Source: Actinomycetes bacterium (GTDB lineage Bacteria > Actinomycetota > Acidimicrobiia > Acidimicrobiales > Ilumatobacteraceae). Taken from it: a stretch of 64,000 nucleotides of DNA. The notes below the pieces were generated by a model. It worked only from the letters and a program-made list of their open reading frames with translations, ran no database searches and was not told the DNA's origin. Made by a program: the position numbers and the translations under genes. The stretch lies in assembly GCA_021414085.1 (NCBI GenBank), contig JAIOPC010000007.1, positions 1 through 64,000 on the forward strand, written 5' to 3'. This document shows positions 31,876-41,187 of the stretch, piece after piece (positions within the stretch are counted from its first letter, which is position 1; each line of letters begins with the position of its first letter).

Positions 31876-32426
31876 CTCGTCTCGGTTGTTCCCTGAGCAC
31901 AGGGCGTGTTCGTCTCTGGCGTTTGCGGGCCGTCGTCGAAGTAGGTGACGAACTCCGCGAGCCGGGGATCAGTCACCGACTCGATCAGCAGTTGCTTGCC
32001 CCAAGCGCTGGCAACGATCGGAGACGGCAGCCCAGTGAATGGACTTACCAGCACCTCGTTGCCGTTCTCAGCAAACTGCGCGAGCACCGCAACGTCGGGT
32101 GCTGCCAAGACGGGATCGAACGTGATCCACACGGCGCCGTGTTCCATCGAGTGCACGCCGCGCTCCTTGGGGAACTCGACGTCGTAGAACTGGCAGGTCT
32201 GCCACACGGGGTTGTGCGCGCCCCCGACAGGCGGCGTTTGCGGGTAATCAACCGGCGTGTCCACGTGGCTGCGGTCGAGATCGGTGTAGGTCACGGTGCC
32301 TTCGGGTTCACCCACAGCAAGCGTGGTTCCCGTCGAGCCGGTTGTGGTGTCGGATGACTTCGTGTCGTCGGAACATCCCGATACGACGAGCAGCGAGACG
32401 GCGAAAGCAATGGGAAGACGGCGCAT
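31872..32426 (-). CDS. DUF3105 family lipoprotein
   Basis: A 184-residue protein with a signal peptide and lipobox VSGC (Cys18), a Thr/Ser-rich linker, then the DUF3105 core: HVDTPVDYPQTPPVGGAH, PVWQTCQFYD and HSMEHGAVWITFDP. Conserved histidines and the Met-Glu-His segment may bind metal, but the family has no known function. It is exported and membrane-attached. It follows recG in the same direction with a 9-bp gap. Confidence 0.88.
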   Translation of the reverse strand: MRRLPIAFAVSLLVVSGCSDDTKSSDTTTGSTGTTLAVGEPEGTVTYTDLDRSHVDTPVDYPQTPPVGGAHNPVWQTCQFYDVEFPKERGVHSMEHGAVWITFDPVLAAPDVAVLAQFAENGNEVLVSPFTGLPSPIVASAWGKQLLIESVTDPRLAEFVTYFDDGPQTPETNTPCAQGTTETS

Positions 32427-32435
32427 TCCGGCAGG

Positions 32436-34598
32436 TTAGTTCTTGAACAGAAAAGCTTCATCGTCGGCGGTGAACAACAACCGCAGCTCGTCGAGCAGGA
32501 TCGGGTTCGCATCCAGCAGCGGATCAGCGTCGACGATCCCGAAGGCAGTCTCACGCGCTTGCACAACCAGCTCGCGGTCGCGTCGCAACGACGCCAACCG
32601 CAGATCGCTGCGTCCCTTCTGGGCGGTGTTCATCAAGGTGCCTTCGCCGCGCAATTCGAGGTCGACCTCGGCCAACTCGAACCCGTCGGTGGTGGCAACA
32701 AGCGCGTCGATCCGCGGATTGCCAGCTGCCTGACCAGCCACTGGCTGCGCTGCTTGCTGCGTTAGCAGCCAGCACTGCGAGGCGTGTTCGCCGCGACCGA
32801 CGCGCCCGCGAAGCTGGTGCAACTGCGCAATGCCGAAACGGTCGGCATCGAGCACCACCATCACGGTCGCATTCGGCACATCCACGCCCACCTCAATCAC
32901 CGTTGTCGCAACCAACACGTCGATCTCACCCCGGCGGAACCGATCCATCGTCGCTTCCTTCTCCGCGGACGGCATACGGCCGTGCAACAGCGCGAGCCGC
33001 AAACCCTTCAACTCGTCGTGCGACAAACGGTCGTAGGTCTCCTGCGCGCTCGCGACCTCGAGCTTCTCGCTCTCTTCGATCAACGGGCACACGACGTAGG
33101 CCTGACGGCCCGCTGCGACTTCCTCGCGCACTGTTGCCCATGCCGCCTGTTCCATCAGCGGCCCCTCGGCTGAGTGCGTCTTGATCGGCGTGCGGCCAGG
33201 CGGCATCTCGTCGAGCACACTCACGTCGAGATCGCCGTACACCGTCATTGCCGCCGTGCGTGGAATCGGCGTCGCGGTCATCACCAACACGTCGGGCACG
33301 AAGTCGCCGTCGCCCTTGGCGCGCAAGGCGGCCCGTTGCTCGACACCGAAGCGATGCTGCTCATCGACGACAACCACACCGAGGCTGTGGAACTCGACAC
33401 CCTCTTGGATCAGCGCGTGAGTTCCGATCGCGATGTCGACGGTTCCATCAGCAAGGCCCGCCAGCACCTCGCGCCGTTCGCTGCCGGTGACCCGATTGGT
33501 CAGCAGATTCACGCGCAACGGGCGGTCGCCGAACAAGCTGCGCGGATCTGGGACAGTCACGCCATCAAGCAAGCGCCGCACGCTGGTCGCATGTTGCTCG
33601 GCCAACACCTCCGTCGGCGCCATCAGCGCGCCCTGATGGCCGCCTTGCACAGCAGTCAGCATCGCGCTGACCGCAACGAGTGTCTTGCCGGAACCAACGT
33701 CGCCTTGCAGCAGCCGATGCATCGGGTGCGGCCCAGCCAGGTCGGCCTCGATCTCACCGATCACACGGGTCTGTGCGCCGGTCAACTCATACGGCAACGC
33801 ATCGCGCAACCGTGCAGTCAGCTCGCCGTTGACAGTGTGGCGAATGCCGCGTGACTCGCGCTCCAGCGCCCGCTTGCGCATGACCAGCACGGTCTGCACG
33901 CGCAACAACTCGTCGAACGCCAGGCGTCGACGAGCCTCGTTCTTCTCGGCCATCGTCTCTGGCAGGTGAATGCTCTTCAGCGCCTGATGGCGATCGGTGA
34001 GCCCGAGGCGTCGCAGCACCGACTGCTCGACAGGATCAGCCACTCCGCGCACATCGCATCGCTTCAGCGCGTCCTCAACCCAGCCGGCGATCTCCCACGT
34101 GTTCAGCGCCGCCTTCTCGCTCTGCGGGTAGATCGGCACGATCCGCCCGGTGCGGTCGCCAATCAGATCAACGATCGGGTTCGTCATCTGTAGGCCACCG
34201 CGGTAGACGTCGGGCTTTCCAAACAACGCAACTTGCAAACCCTCTTGTAGTTGCCGCTCGCGCCACGGCTGATTGAAGAACACGACATGCACGCGGCCAC
34301 TGCCATCGCCAACCAGCGCCTCGACGATCGTGCGTCGGTTGCGCCCGACGCGTTTAGTGGCGCTACGCACCGTGACGAGAACTAACGACTCGACGCCGGC
34401 CTGCAGGTCGCTGACACGACATTCGTTCGTGCGATCAACCCACCGCCGCGGGTACGTCGTCAGCAGGTCGAGCACTGACGCGATACCGACCTCGCGCAGC
34501 GATGCCAGCTTCTTCTCGCCAACACCCTTCAACCGATCGACCCCGATCGCGGACAACTCGCGCAACGTGAGTGGTGTCAAAGGTGTGAGCGCACTCAT
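32436..34598 (-). CDS. recG: ATP-dependent DNA helicase RecG
   Basis: The 720-residue protein has an N-terminal OB-type wedge domain (ECRVSDLQAGVESLVLVTVRSA), Walker A GDVGSGKT at 299-306, a DEQH box (VVVVDEQHRFGVEQR, around residue 400) and the C-terminal helicase motifs including QLHQLRGRVGRGEH. RecG reverses stalled forks and processes Holliday junctions. Its ATG overlaps the stop of the DAK2-domain gene by 4 bases. Length is usual for actinobacteria. Confidence 0.96.
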   Translation of the reverse strand: MSALTPLTPLTLRELSAIGVDRLKGVGEKKLASLREVGIASVLDLLTTYPRRWVDRTNECRVSDLQAGVESLVLVTVRSATKRVGRNRRTIVEALVGDGSGRVHVVFFNQPWRERQLQEGLQVALFGKPDVYRGGLQMTNPIVDLIGDRTGRIVPIYPQSEKAALNTWEIAGWVEDALKRCDVRGVADPVEQSVLRRLGLTDRHQALKSIHLPETMAEKNEARRRLAFDELLRVQTVLVMRKRALERESRGIRHTVNGELTARLRDALPYELTGAQTRVIGEIEADLAGPHPMHRLLQGDVGSGKTLVAVSAMLTAVQGGHQGALMAPTEVLAEQHATSVRRLLDGVTVPDPRSLFGDRPLRVNLLTNRVTGSERREVLAGLADGTVDIAIGTHALIQEGVEFHSLGVVVVDEQHRFGVEQRAALRAKGDGDFVPDVLVMTATPIPRTAAMTVYGDLDVSVLDEMPPGRTPIKTHSAEGPLMEQAAWATVREEVAAGRQAYVVCPLIEESEKLEVASAQETYDRLSHDELKGLRLALLHGRMPSAEKEATMDRFRRGEIDVLVATTVIEVGVDVPNATVMVVLDADRFGIAQLHQLRGRVGRGEHASQCWLLTQQAAQPVAGQAAGNPRIDALVATTDGFELAEVDLELRGEGTLMNTAQKGRSDLRLASLRRDRELVVQARETAFGIVDADPLLDANPILLDELRLLFTADDEAFLFKN

Positions 34599-36286
34599 TC
34601 CACGCCGAAGAGATACGGATACAGCGGTTGCCCGCCGCGGTGTACTTCGACCTGCACGTCGGGATGATTTTCGTCGAGCCAGGCCTGCACCACATCGGTG
34701 TGACCGGCCGTTGCATCCAGTCCCTCCACGATGGTGACAATCTCGCAGCCGGGCTCCACCAGTCGCTCGAGCAACGCGACCGTCGCACCGTCGAGCGTGC
34801 CGGCGACGGCGACGATGCCCTCGCCGCGCGCAATTCCGATCCAGTCGCCCTGGTCGATCGGGCCGACGTCGCTCTTCGTCGCGCGTACCGCCTGGGTGAC
34901 CTCGCCGGTCACAACGGATGCCGAGGCCTGCCCCATCGCCTTCGCGTTGACTGCCGCGTCGGCTTCCGGGTCGTACACCACAAGCGCAGCCAAGCCCTCT
35001 GGCATCGTCTTGGTTGGCACGACAACGATCGTCTTCGACGACAACTCGTTGAGCTGTTCGGCGACGGGGATGATGTTCTTGTTGTTGGGCAGCACAATCA
35101 CCTGCTGCGCGTTGACCGCTTCGACCGCAGAGAGCAGCTCGGCAGTCGAAGGATTGAGCGTCTGCCCGCCGGAGACGACGCCCTGTACCCCGAGTTGCCC
35201 GAACAACTCCGACAGTCCATCGCCGCTCGACACCGCGACGATCGCGCAGTTCACCGGCGGCAGCCCGCCACCAGCACGCGCCGAGTGGTCGTGTCCGTGA
35301 TCAGCCAGCGTCGCTTCGCGGCGGGCGTGAGCCACTTCGCCAAGCTCGGCAACTTCCGCGAAAAGATCGGTGACGCGAATCTTCTTCGGTCGACCACCAA
35401 GGTCGAGCGCCACTTCAATCGCGGCGCCGACATCGTTGGTGTGCACATGGCAGTTCCAAATGCCCTCGCCGCCGACGACCACGATGCTGTCGCCGATTTC
35501 GCCCCAACCTTCCTTGAACGGTTGGATCTGCGCGTCATCGAGATCCATGAAGTACATCACCTCGTACTGCAACTCGCTGACGTCGACCCCGCCCTCCGAA
35601 TGCCGGTGCGCTGCCGCTTCCAACTGCTGCTCGGTCGGCCCTTCGAACTCCTCCGGCTCGGGCATCGGGACGCCGTCGACCACGTTGAGCGCCGCGTCGA
35701 GCAGCAGCATGAACCCGGCGCCACCTGCATCGACCACGCCGGCGTCCTTCAGCACCGCCAACATTTCCGGCGTGCGGTCGAGCGCCGACTTGCCCGCCTG
35801 GCGAGCTGCGCGCAGCACACCAGCGAGCGTGGCGCCCTCCTCGGCAGCGACGTGAGCCGCATCGGCCGCTTCTCGAACGACGGTGAGGATGGTGCCCTCA
35901 ATGGGCTTCAGCACCGACAGGTAGGCCGCGGCCGACGCCGCCTTCAACGCCTCGGCCACCTTGAGGGCCGTTCCCTCGCTGGCGGTCTTCAACGTGCCGA
36001 CCAGGCCGCGCAGAATCTGGCTGAGGATGACGCCGCTGTTGCCGCGGGCGCCCATCAGGCTGCCGTGGCTGATGGCGTTGCAGGTCGGCTCGAGCCCACG
36101 CTCGGCACCATCGAGCTCGGCGACCACCGCATCGAGCGTGCGAGCCATATTGGTGCCCGTATCGCCGTCGGGGACCGGGTACACATTCAGTCGGTTGATG
36201 CCAGGCGCGTGCGCTTTCATGGCATCTCGGAAGGCGATGACCGTGTTGCGCAGCGCGTCGGGGCTGAATCGTTCCAGGGTCGCCAC
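34595..36286 (-). CDS. DAK2/DegV-partner kinase, FakA/YloV-like
   Basis: A 563-residue protein with an N-terminal dihydroxyacetone-kinase DhaL domain: [17 protein letters not shown] with the Mg-ATP-binding aspartates at 40-42, [16 protein letters not shown], and [15 protein letters not shown]. The C-terminal half is the FakA-type domain ([16 protein letters not shown]). FakA phosphorylates fatty acids held by FakB (DegV) proteins in Bacillota; in actinobacteria the role is inferred. The order rpmB (divergent) - DAK2 - recG is widely conserved in Gram-positive bacteria and supports the assignment. Confidence 0.9.
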   Translation of the reverse strand: MATLERFSPDALRNTVIAFRDAMKAHAPGINRLNVYPVPDGDTGTNMARTLDAVVAELDGAERGLEPTCNAISHGSLMGARGNSGVILSQILRGLVGTLKTASEGTALKVAEALKAASAAAYLSVLKPIEGTILTVVREAADAAHVAAEEGATLAGVLRAARQAGKSALDRTPEMLAVLKDAGVVDAGGAGFMLLLDAALNVVDGVPMPEPEEFEGPTEQQLEAAAHRHSEGGVDVSELQYEVMYFMDLDDAQIQPFKEGWGEIGDSIVVVGGEGIWNCHVHTNDVGAAIEVALDLGGRPKKIRVTDLFAEVAELGEVAHARREATLADHGHDHSARAGGGLPPVNCAIVAVSSGDGLSELFGQLGVQGVVSGGQTLNPSTAELLSAVEAVNAQQVIVLPNNKNIIPVAEQLNELSSKTIVVVPTKTMPEGLAALVVYDPEADAAVNAKAMGQASASVVTGEVTQAVRATKSDVGPIDQGDWIGIARGEGIVAVAGTLDGATVALLERLVEPGCEIVTIVEGLDATAGHTDVVQAWLDENHPDVQVEVHRGGQPLYPYLFGVE

Positions 36287-36305
36287 GCCGCAACACTACC
36301 GACGC

Positions 36306-36314
36306 TGGTATCAT
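36306..36314 (+). promoter_or_regulatory. Candidate extended -10 promoter for rpmB
   Basis: TGGTATCAT contains TG one base before TATCAT (36309-36314). A start point near 36321 would place both hairpins of the leader in the rpmB 5' UTR of about 96 nt. No good -35 box is visible. Confidence 0.35.
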
Positions 36315-36325
36315 CCCTGCGCTCG

Positions 36326-36410
36326 TTTCAATCGGTCCGCCCGCGGTTTTGTGCGGGGGTCTTCAATCCGCCGCCCGCACTTTGTGCGGGGGTCTTCAAT
36401 ACGGAAGAAG
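36326..36410 (+). repeat. Duplicated hairpin leader ahead of rpmB
   Basis: Two copies of CCGCCCGC-(GGT/ACT)TT-GTGCGGGGGTCTTCAAT lie at 36337-36367 and 36371-36400, with a third TTTCAAT box at 36326-36332. Copy 2 folds as a perfect CCCGCAC/GTGCGGG stem with a TTT loop; copy 1 keeps the lower five pairs. The second TTCAAT is followed directly by the rpmB ribosome-binding site GGAAGAAG (36403-36410). Confidence 0.65.
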
Positions 36411-36416
36411 TACGTC

Positions 36417-36608
36417 ATGGCAGCTGTATGTGAAGTGTGTGGCAAAGGCCCTTCGTGGGGCATGAATGTGTCGCACTCGCACCGGCGCACCAAGCGTCGC
36501 TGGAACCCGAATATTCAGCGCGTCCGTGCGCTGGTCAAGGGTGCCCCTAAGCGGCTGTATGTCTGCACCGGGTGCATCAAGAGCGGCAAAGTCGCCAAGG
36601 CCGGCTGA
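36417..36608 (+). CDS. rpmB: 50S ribosomal protein L28
   Basis: Sixty-three residues, [22 protein letters not shown] and [12 protein letters not shown], with four zinc-ligand cysteines C5, C8, C50 and C53. This is the zinc-containing form of L28. GGAAGAAG sits 6 bases before the ATG. It is divergent from the DAK2 gene and has an unusual leader of two similar hairpins. Confidence 0.95.
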   Translation: MAAVCEVCGKGPSWGMNVSHSHRRTKRRWNPNIQRVRALVKGAPKRLYVCTGCIKSGKVAKAG

Positions 36609-36619
36609 GGTCTACCGCC

Positions 36620-36841
36620 GTGCAAGGCGTGATTAAGAGCTACGACCCAACCTCCGGCGACGGCACGCTGTTGCGCGACACCGATCTGGCCGAACTCGAC
36701 TTGGCCAGCGATGCGCTGGAAGGCTCGATCTTCCGCATGTTGCGCCAGGGCCAGCGAGTTGTTTTCGATCTCGATGCCGATGGCCGGGCAACTCGCCTGC
36801 GCTTGGGCAGCGAAGTCGACATGGAAACCCCCGGTCACTAG
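36620..36841 (+). CDS. Cold-shock-domain-like small protein
   Basis: A 73-residue product from GTG 36620 with a cold-shock/OB pattern: VQGVIKSYDPTSGDGTLL, then DALEGSIFRMLRQGQRVVFDLD and ATRLRLGSEVDM. Strand spacing fits a CSD, but the RNA-binding RNP1 (KGFGF) and RNP2 (FVHF) aromatic motifs are absent, so nucleic acid binding is doubtful or altered. It is 11 bp after rpmB and probably co-transcribed. An upstream start would overlap rpmB. Confidence 0.7.
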   Translation: MQGVIKSYDPTSGDGTLLRDTDLAELDLASDALEGSIFRMLRQGQRVVFDLDADGRATRLRLGSEVDMETPGH

Positions 36842-36889
36842 TCAGCGGGTTTTCACGTCCGGCTAGGGGTTTGTAATACTGGCCGCGAC

Positions 36890-38677
36890 ATGAGCGGAAC
36901 CACTGAAAATGCGCGACTGAAGCAATGGGTCACCGACTGGGCTGCAATCTTCCAGCCAGACGACATCTACTGGTGCGACGGCTCCGCCGAGGAGTACGAC
37001 CGACTGTGCCACGCACTCGTTGAGAGCGGCACGTTCACCCGCCTCGATCAGGCCAAGCGCCCGAACAGCTATTGGGCACACTCCGACCCGGGCGACGTCG
37101 CCCGCGTAGAGGATCGCACCTTCATCTGTTCGGCCGAGCCCGAGGATGCTGGCCCCAACAACAACTGGCGCGATCCAGTCCTGATGCGCGCCGAGTTGAT
37201 CTCGCTGTGCACGGGCTCGATGAAGGGTCGCACGATGTACGTCGTCCCGTTCAGCATGGGCCCCATCGGCTCGCCGATCGCACATATCGGAGTGCAGCTC
37301 ACCGACAGCGCGTACGTGGCGACCAACATGCGCATCATGACCCGCATGGGCCAAGGCGCACTCGATGTGCTGGGCGACGGCGAATGGGTGCCCTGCTTGC
37401 ACTCGGTCGGCGCGCCACTGAAGCCCGGTGAAACCGATGTGCCGTGGCCGTGCAACCCCGACAACAAGTACATCGCCCACTTCCCCGAGACGCGCGAGAT
37501 CATCAGCTTCGGTTCCGGCTACGGCGGCAATGCCTTGCTCGGCAAGAAGTGCTTTGCGTTGCGGATCGCGTCGGTGATGGCTCGCGACGACGGCTGGTTG
37601 GCCGAGCACATGCTGATCTTGAAGCTCATCAACCCGCAGGGCGAGTCGAAGTACATCGCGGCGGCCTTCCCAAGCGCGTGCGGCAAAACGAACTTGGCGA
37701 TGCTCGTACCCACGATTCCGGGCTGGAAGGCCGAAACGGTTGGCGACGACATCTGTTGGATGAAGTTTGGCGCCGATGGTCGGCTCTATGCGATCAACCC
37801 CGAGGCCGGCTTCTTCGGCGTCGCGCCGGGCACCGGTTTCGATACCAACGCCAACGCGATGCACACGCTGTCAGCAAACAGCATCTTCACTAACACAGCG
37901 CTGACTAGCGATGGCGATGTGTGGTGGGAAGGCATGTCCGACAGCAAGCCCGGGCGAGCCACCGACTGGCGCGGCAACCCCTGGACTCCGGAGACCGAAA
38001 CGCCTGCAGCGCATCCGAACGCTCGCTTCACCGCTCCCGCGTCGCAATGCCCATCGATTGCACCCGAGTGGGAATCGCCTGAGGGTGTACCGATCAGCGC
38101 CATCTTGTTCGGCGGGCGCCGGCGCACCACTGTGCCGCTGGTGACGCAAGCGTTCGACTGGCAGCACGGTGTCTTCCTCGGCTCGATCATGGCCAGCGAA
38201 ACAACCGCTGCCCAGCAAGGCGCCGTCGGCAAGCTGCGCTTCGACCCGATGGCCATGCTGCCGTTCTGCGGCTACAACATGGCCGACTACTTCGGTCACT
38301 GGCTGAAGGTCGGAGCCGCGACGAAGCCCGAGAACCTGCCACAGATTTTCTTCGTCAACTGGTTCCGTCGGGACGAGGACGGCCGCTTCTTGTGGCCGGG
38401 CTACGGCGAGAACAGCCGCGTTCTGAAGTGGGTGTTCGAGCGAGTGAGTGGTGGCAGCGAAGCCGTGCGCACACCGATCGGCTATCTGCCTCCCGTCGAT
38501 GCTCTCGATGTGAGCGGACTCGACGTGAATGCCGACGATCTGAAGGTGCTGCTGTCGGTCGACTCGGCGGGCTGGAGCGCAGCGATCCCCGAGATCGAAG
38601 CGCACTACGCCCAGTTCGGCGACAGCCTGCCCACCGAACTCACCGCGCAGCTGCACGACCTCATCGCCGCGCTGTAA
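36890..38677 (+). CDS. pckG: Phosphoenolpyruvate carboxykinase (GTP)
   Basis: The 595-residue enzyme carries the GTP-type PEPCK P-loop FPSACGKTN at 260-268 (the reactive cysteine is C264), the early substrate-binding [16 protein letters not shown] and the later [12 protein letters not shown]. It interconverts oxaloacetate and PEP in gluconeogenesis or anaplerosis. GTP use is a family property of this form. The ATG lies 48 bp after the previous gene, so it may have its own promoter. Length matches the family (about 600). Confidence 0.97.
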   Translation: MSGTTENARLKQWVTDWAAIFQPDDIYWCDGSAEEYDRLCHALVESGTFTRLDQAKRPNSYWAHSDPGDVARVEDRTFICSAEPEDAGPNNNWRDPVLMRAELISLCTGSMKGRTMYVVPFSMGPIGSPIAHIGVQLTDSAYVATNMRIMTRMGQGALDVLGDGEWVPCLHSVGAPLKPGETDVPWPCNPDNKYIAHFPETREIISFGSGYGGNALLGKKCFALRIASVMARDDGWLAEHMLILKLINPQGESKYIAAAFPSACGKTNLAMLVPTIPGWKAETVGDDICWMKFGADGRLYAINPEAGFFGVAPGTGFDTNANAMHTLSANSIFTNTALTSDGDVWWEGMSDSKPGRATDWRGNPWTPETETPAAHPNARFTAPASQCPSIAPEWESPEGVPISAILFGGRRRTTVPLVTQAFDWQHGVFLGSIMASETTAAQQGAVGKLRFDPMAMLPFCGYNMADYFGHWLKVGAATKPENLPQIFFVNWFRRDEDGRFLWPGYGENSRVLKWVFERVSGGSEAVRTPIGYLPPVDALDVSGLDVNADDLKVLLSVDSAGWSAAIPEIEAHYAQFGDSLPTELTAQLHDLIAAL

Positions 38678-38689
38678 CGCAGCGCAGGG

Positions 38690-39073
38690 TCAGGCAGCGG
38701 CCACGAGCATTGCTCGGATGCCAAGGCCCATCACGAACAGACTGCCGAAGCCGTACAGCACGTACAGACGATGCTTCAGCTGGAACCGATAGCTGTAGAT
38801 GATGGCGATCGCGATGATGGCAACGAAGCCGTAGAACGCGTGGAACTCAGGTAGCGGGACTTTCTCGCGGCCAACCAGCAACGCGCCAAGGATGACTTGC
38901 ACGAAGACGGTGAGCTCGGCGAAGCCGATGAACCACCACAGCGCCCTCGTGCGCAACGAGTGCACACGATGCGCGGCGAGCGCCCAGCAACCGGCCAGGC
39001 CGTTGCCGATAATGACTACCCATGCCCAACCTTCATGCAGAGCGCGCGTGGTCGTCAGGCTGCTTGCGAACAT
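38690..39073 (-). CDS. Small four-helix membrane protein
   Basis: A 127-residue protein with four predicted transmembrane helices (EGWAWVVIIGNGLAGCWALAAH; ALWWFIGFAELTVFVQVILGALL; FHAFYGFVAIIAIAIIYSY; YGFGSLFVMGLGIRAMLV). It contains two histidines near helix ends, which is reminiscent of small haem or quinone membrane proteins, but no family is recognised. The ATG at 39071-39073 was chosen because the upstream extension is polar and overlaps the next gene region. It converges with pckG at a 12-bp gap. Confidence 0.65.
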   Translation of the reverse strand: MFASSLTTTRALHEGWAWVVIIGNGLAGCWALAAHRVHSLRTRALWWFIGFAELTVFVQVILGALLVGREKVPLPEFHAFYGFVAIIAIAIIYSYRFQLKHRLYVLYGFGSLFVMGLGIRAMLVAAA

Positions 39074-39083
39074 GCTCGGCAAT

Positions 39084-39785
39084 CTACCCGCCGCACGCAA
39101 AACCGCCCGCGAAGCTCGTAATGGTGTCGCCCCCACCGGTGCCGGTCAGGGACCCACTCAAAGCGTCGACGATGCGAAACAACGCCCCGCCGAGTTCTTC
39201 GTCGGTGGTGACGAGAGCGCTTGGGTAAATCGCCAACAGTTCGTCAACCGTGTCGCCCACCGCGACACCGCCGTCGATACTGAGACCAAACGGGTCAATG
39301 AACGCTCCTCCGGCGGGACCGTAGGTGTATCCCGCAAAGTGACGGAGGCCGGTTGCATACGGCGAGTCGTCGGTGAGAAACAGCGACAGGTCACCCCACG
39401 TCACGTAGCGGTACTCGGTGCCGCTACAAACGATTCCGCCCGTACCGATCCACCCCGTGTCGTGCGTTGGCGAGCCGAGAATCGATTGCACATAGCCGAT
39501 CACACCAGTCGCTTCGGCGCCGAAGGATTCCTCGCCAAGACCATCGGCGGAGAGATCAAGACCCGCAACAACTGGAATAGTGGACGACGTGCTGGTAGTC
39601 GACTCGGCGACCGTCGTTGAAGTTGAAGTCGTGTCGGGCGGTTGCGTGCTCGTAGTCGGCGCCGCCGCCGACGTAGTTGTGACTGCGGAGGTTGTGCTGT
39701 TGCCGCCGCTAATGCGGCTGTCGCTGCACGACACCAGCGCTGCACCCAGAAACAACGGGACCAGGAAGACACGACGAACTTTCAT
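39084..39785 (-). CDS. Putative exported lipoprotein with Thr/Ser linker
   Basis: A 233-residue protein with a signal peptide and lipobox LVSC, then about 55 residues rich in Thr and Ser, and a globular part (DLSADGLGEESFGAEATGVIGYVQSILGSP) that recalls the repeated 'G-x-x-FG...V..LG.P' pattern seen in actinobacterial secreted proteins of unknown function. A pair of cysteines (CSGTEYRYV and the terminal FACGG) could form a disulfide. Function unknown. Starting at 39785 avoids an eight-residue extension before the signal peptide. Confidence 0.7.
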   Translation of the reverse strand: MKVRRVFLVPLFLGAALVSCSDSRISGGNSTTSAVTTTSAAAPTTSTQPPDTTSTSTTVAESTTSTSSTIPVVAGLDLSADGLGEESFGAEATGVIGYVQSILGSPTHDTGWIGTGGIVCSGTEYRYVTWGDLSLFLTDDSPYATGLRHFAGYTYGPAGGAFIDPFGLSIDGGVAVGDTVDELLAIYPSALVTTDEELGGALFRIVDALSGSLTGTGGGDTITSFAGGFACGG

Positions 39786-39813
39786 TCGCGCAGTCTGCCA
39801 GCGCAACACCCGT

Positions 39814-40374
39814 TCAGCGGATCAAGGTGTCGGCTTCTTCACCAGTTTCAACTAACTGAAACAATCCGCGATCAAAGGTAACGATCGTCACCGAACAGTT
39901 ATCAAGGCTGCGCAACAACAGCCGATCGTCCCCCAGGATCGCCCCGATTGCTGCGTTGATCGCAACGAAATGACTTGTCACCACGGCGTCGCGACCACTG
40001 ATCGCGATGTTGGTGAGCGCTTCCATCACGCCGTCGCGGAACGCGACGTACCGCTCGCCGAGCTGCGTCCAGGTCCCCGCCATCGCCACGCGCAACCACT
40101 CGGTCCGGTCAGCCATCGGCACACCTTCCGGCGACGGAATCTCGGCCACACCGGGCTCGATCCGCGCAACGACGTTCCACTCGGCAGCCAACGCCGCCGC
40201 AGTCTGCTGGCAGCGCAACAACGGGCTGCTCACCACATCCATCGGGCCAAGGGGCACAAGGCGCGCCGCCATCATGGCGGCCTGCTCGCGACCCCGTGCA
40301 TCCAGCCCAGGGTCCGGATCGGTGTTCCAGCCAGCCGCGGCGCGCCCGTGACGCACCAGATACAGCCGGGTCAT
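39814..40374 (-). CDS. Histidine phosphatase family protein
   Basis: A 186-residue protein with the phosphoglycerate-mutase-like RHG motif at 8-10 (LYLVRHGRAA) providing the phosphorylated histidine, the LLRCQQTAAAL arginine segment and a second histidine in VVTSHFVAINAAI. Substrates in this branch range from phosphosugars to phosphoproteins and cannot be told apart. The ATG overlaps the LmbE gene stop (ATGA), so these two are coupled. Confidence 0.88.
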   Translation of the reverse strand: MTRLYLVRHGRAAAGWNTDPDPGLDARGREQAAMMAARLVPLGPMDVVSSPLLRCQQTAAALAAEWNVVARIEPGVAEIPSPEGVPMADRTEWLRVAMAGTWTQLGERYVAFRDGVMEALTNIAISGRDAVVTSHFVAINAAIGAILGDDRLLLRSLDNCSVTIVTFDRGLFQLVETGEEADTLIR

Positions 40375-41174
40375 TCGAAGAGCCAGCCCTCGCGCAACGG
40401 GTGATCGGTTCCTTTTTGCATGAACCATTCCGTGCTGAACGCCATCGTGAAGGCTTCGTCGGGCATCGTCATAAAGAACCCCGCATCGGTGACCTGACTC
40501 TTGTGGCACGAAATCGACGCCCGCTTCTTTGCGATGTACGCGCCGACGTCGACCGCGTGGGTCAGTTCGCTTTCCGGTGTTCCAAACGGATTGCCGTCGT
40601 CGGCCGGGCCATCGGGATCCCAGTCCTCGCCGTCGGGCCCGGTTGCCTCACCCATCTCGCGCGCGATCGCGAAGAAGCGCTTCATCGCGTCGCGGTTCAT
40701 CGTCGTCTCAAAGACGCGCGGGGTGCCAGCCAGCTCGGCGGCGCGGTGGCCCACGGAGTGCACCTTGATGTGGTCGGGGTGCCCGTAGTTGCCGTGCCAG
40801 TCGTACACAGTCAGTACGTCGGCGTCTTCCTCACGCAAGATCGCGGCCAGTCGTTCCCCGGCTTCATCGACAGGTGCTTGCCAGAACGACTCGAGGTCTT
40901 CGTTCTGCTTCCAACCGGTCATCCCACTGTCTTTGTAGCCAAGCCACACCAAACGATGAACGCCGAGTGCGGCGGCGGATGCCTCCGACTCGGAACGACG
41001 ACGATCAAGCAGCGTCTCGCCATCTGCCAAGTCCGCGGGCACTTCCCCGTACTCGCCGTTGGTGGCCACCACGAGGACGACACGATGGCCTTCGGCAACC
41101 GCCCGCGCCATGCTGCCCCCAGTGGTCATGCTCTCGTCGTCAGGATGCGCGTGGAAACAAACGAGCGTGCCCAT
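40371..41174 (-). CDS. LmbE-family zinc amidase, mycothiol conjugate amidase/MshB-like
   Basis: A 267-residue protein with the zinc site HAHPDDES (H10, D12 and D13 region), ATNGEYG and HGNYGHPDHIKVH supplying the third ligand. LmbE members include MshB (GlcNAc-Ins deacetylase) and Mca (mycothiol S-conjugate amidase). Presence of one here is consistent with a mycothiol-producing actinobacterium, but which of the two it is cannot be decided. The ATG at 41172-41174 starts the conserved strand; the longer upstream frame overlaps the CoA transferase gene. Confidence 0.85.
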   Translation of the reverse strand: MGTLVCFHAHPDDESMTTGGSMARAVAEGHRVVLVVATNGEYGEVPADLADGETLLDRRRSESEASAAALGVHRLVWLGYKDSGMTGWKQNEDLESFWQAPVDEAGERLAAILREEDADVLTVYDWHGNYGHPDHIKVHSVGHRAAELAGTPRVFETTMNRDAMKRFFAIAREMGEATGPDGEDWDPDGPADDGNPFGTPESELTHAVDVGAYIAKKRASISCHKSQVTDAGFFMTMPDEAFTMAFSTEWFMQKGTDHPLREGWLFE

Positions 41175-41187
41175 CAGGTGGTTCCTT

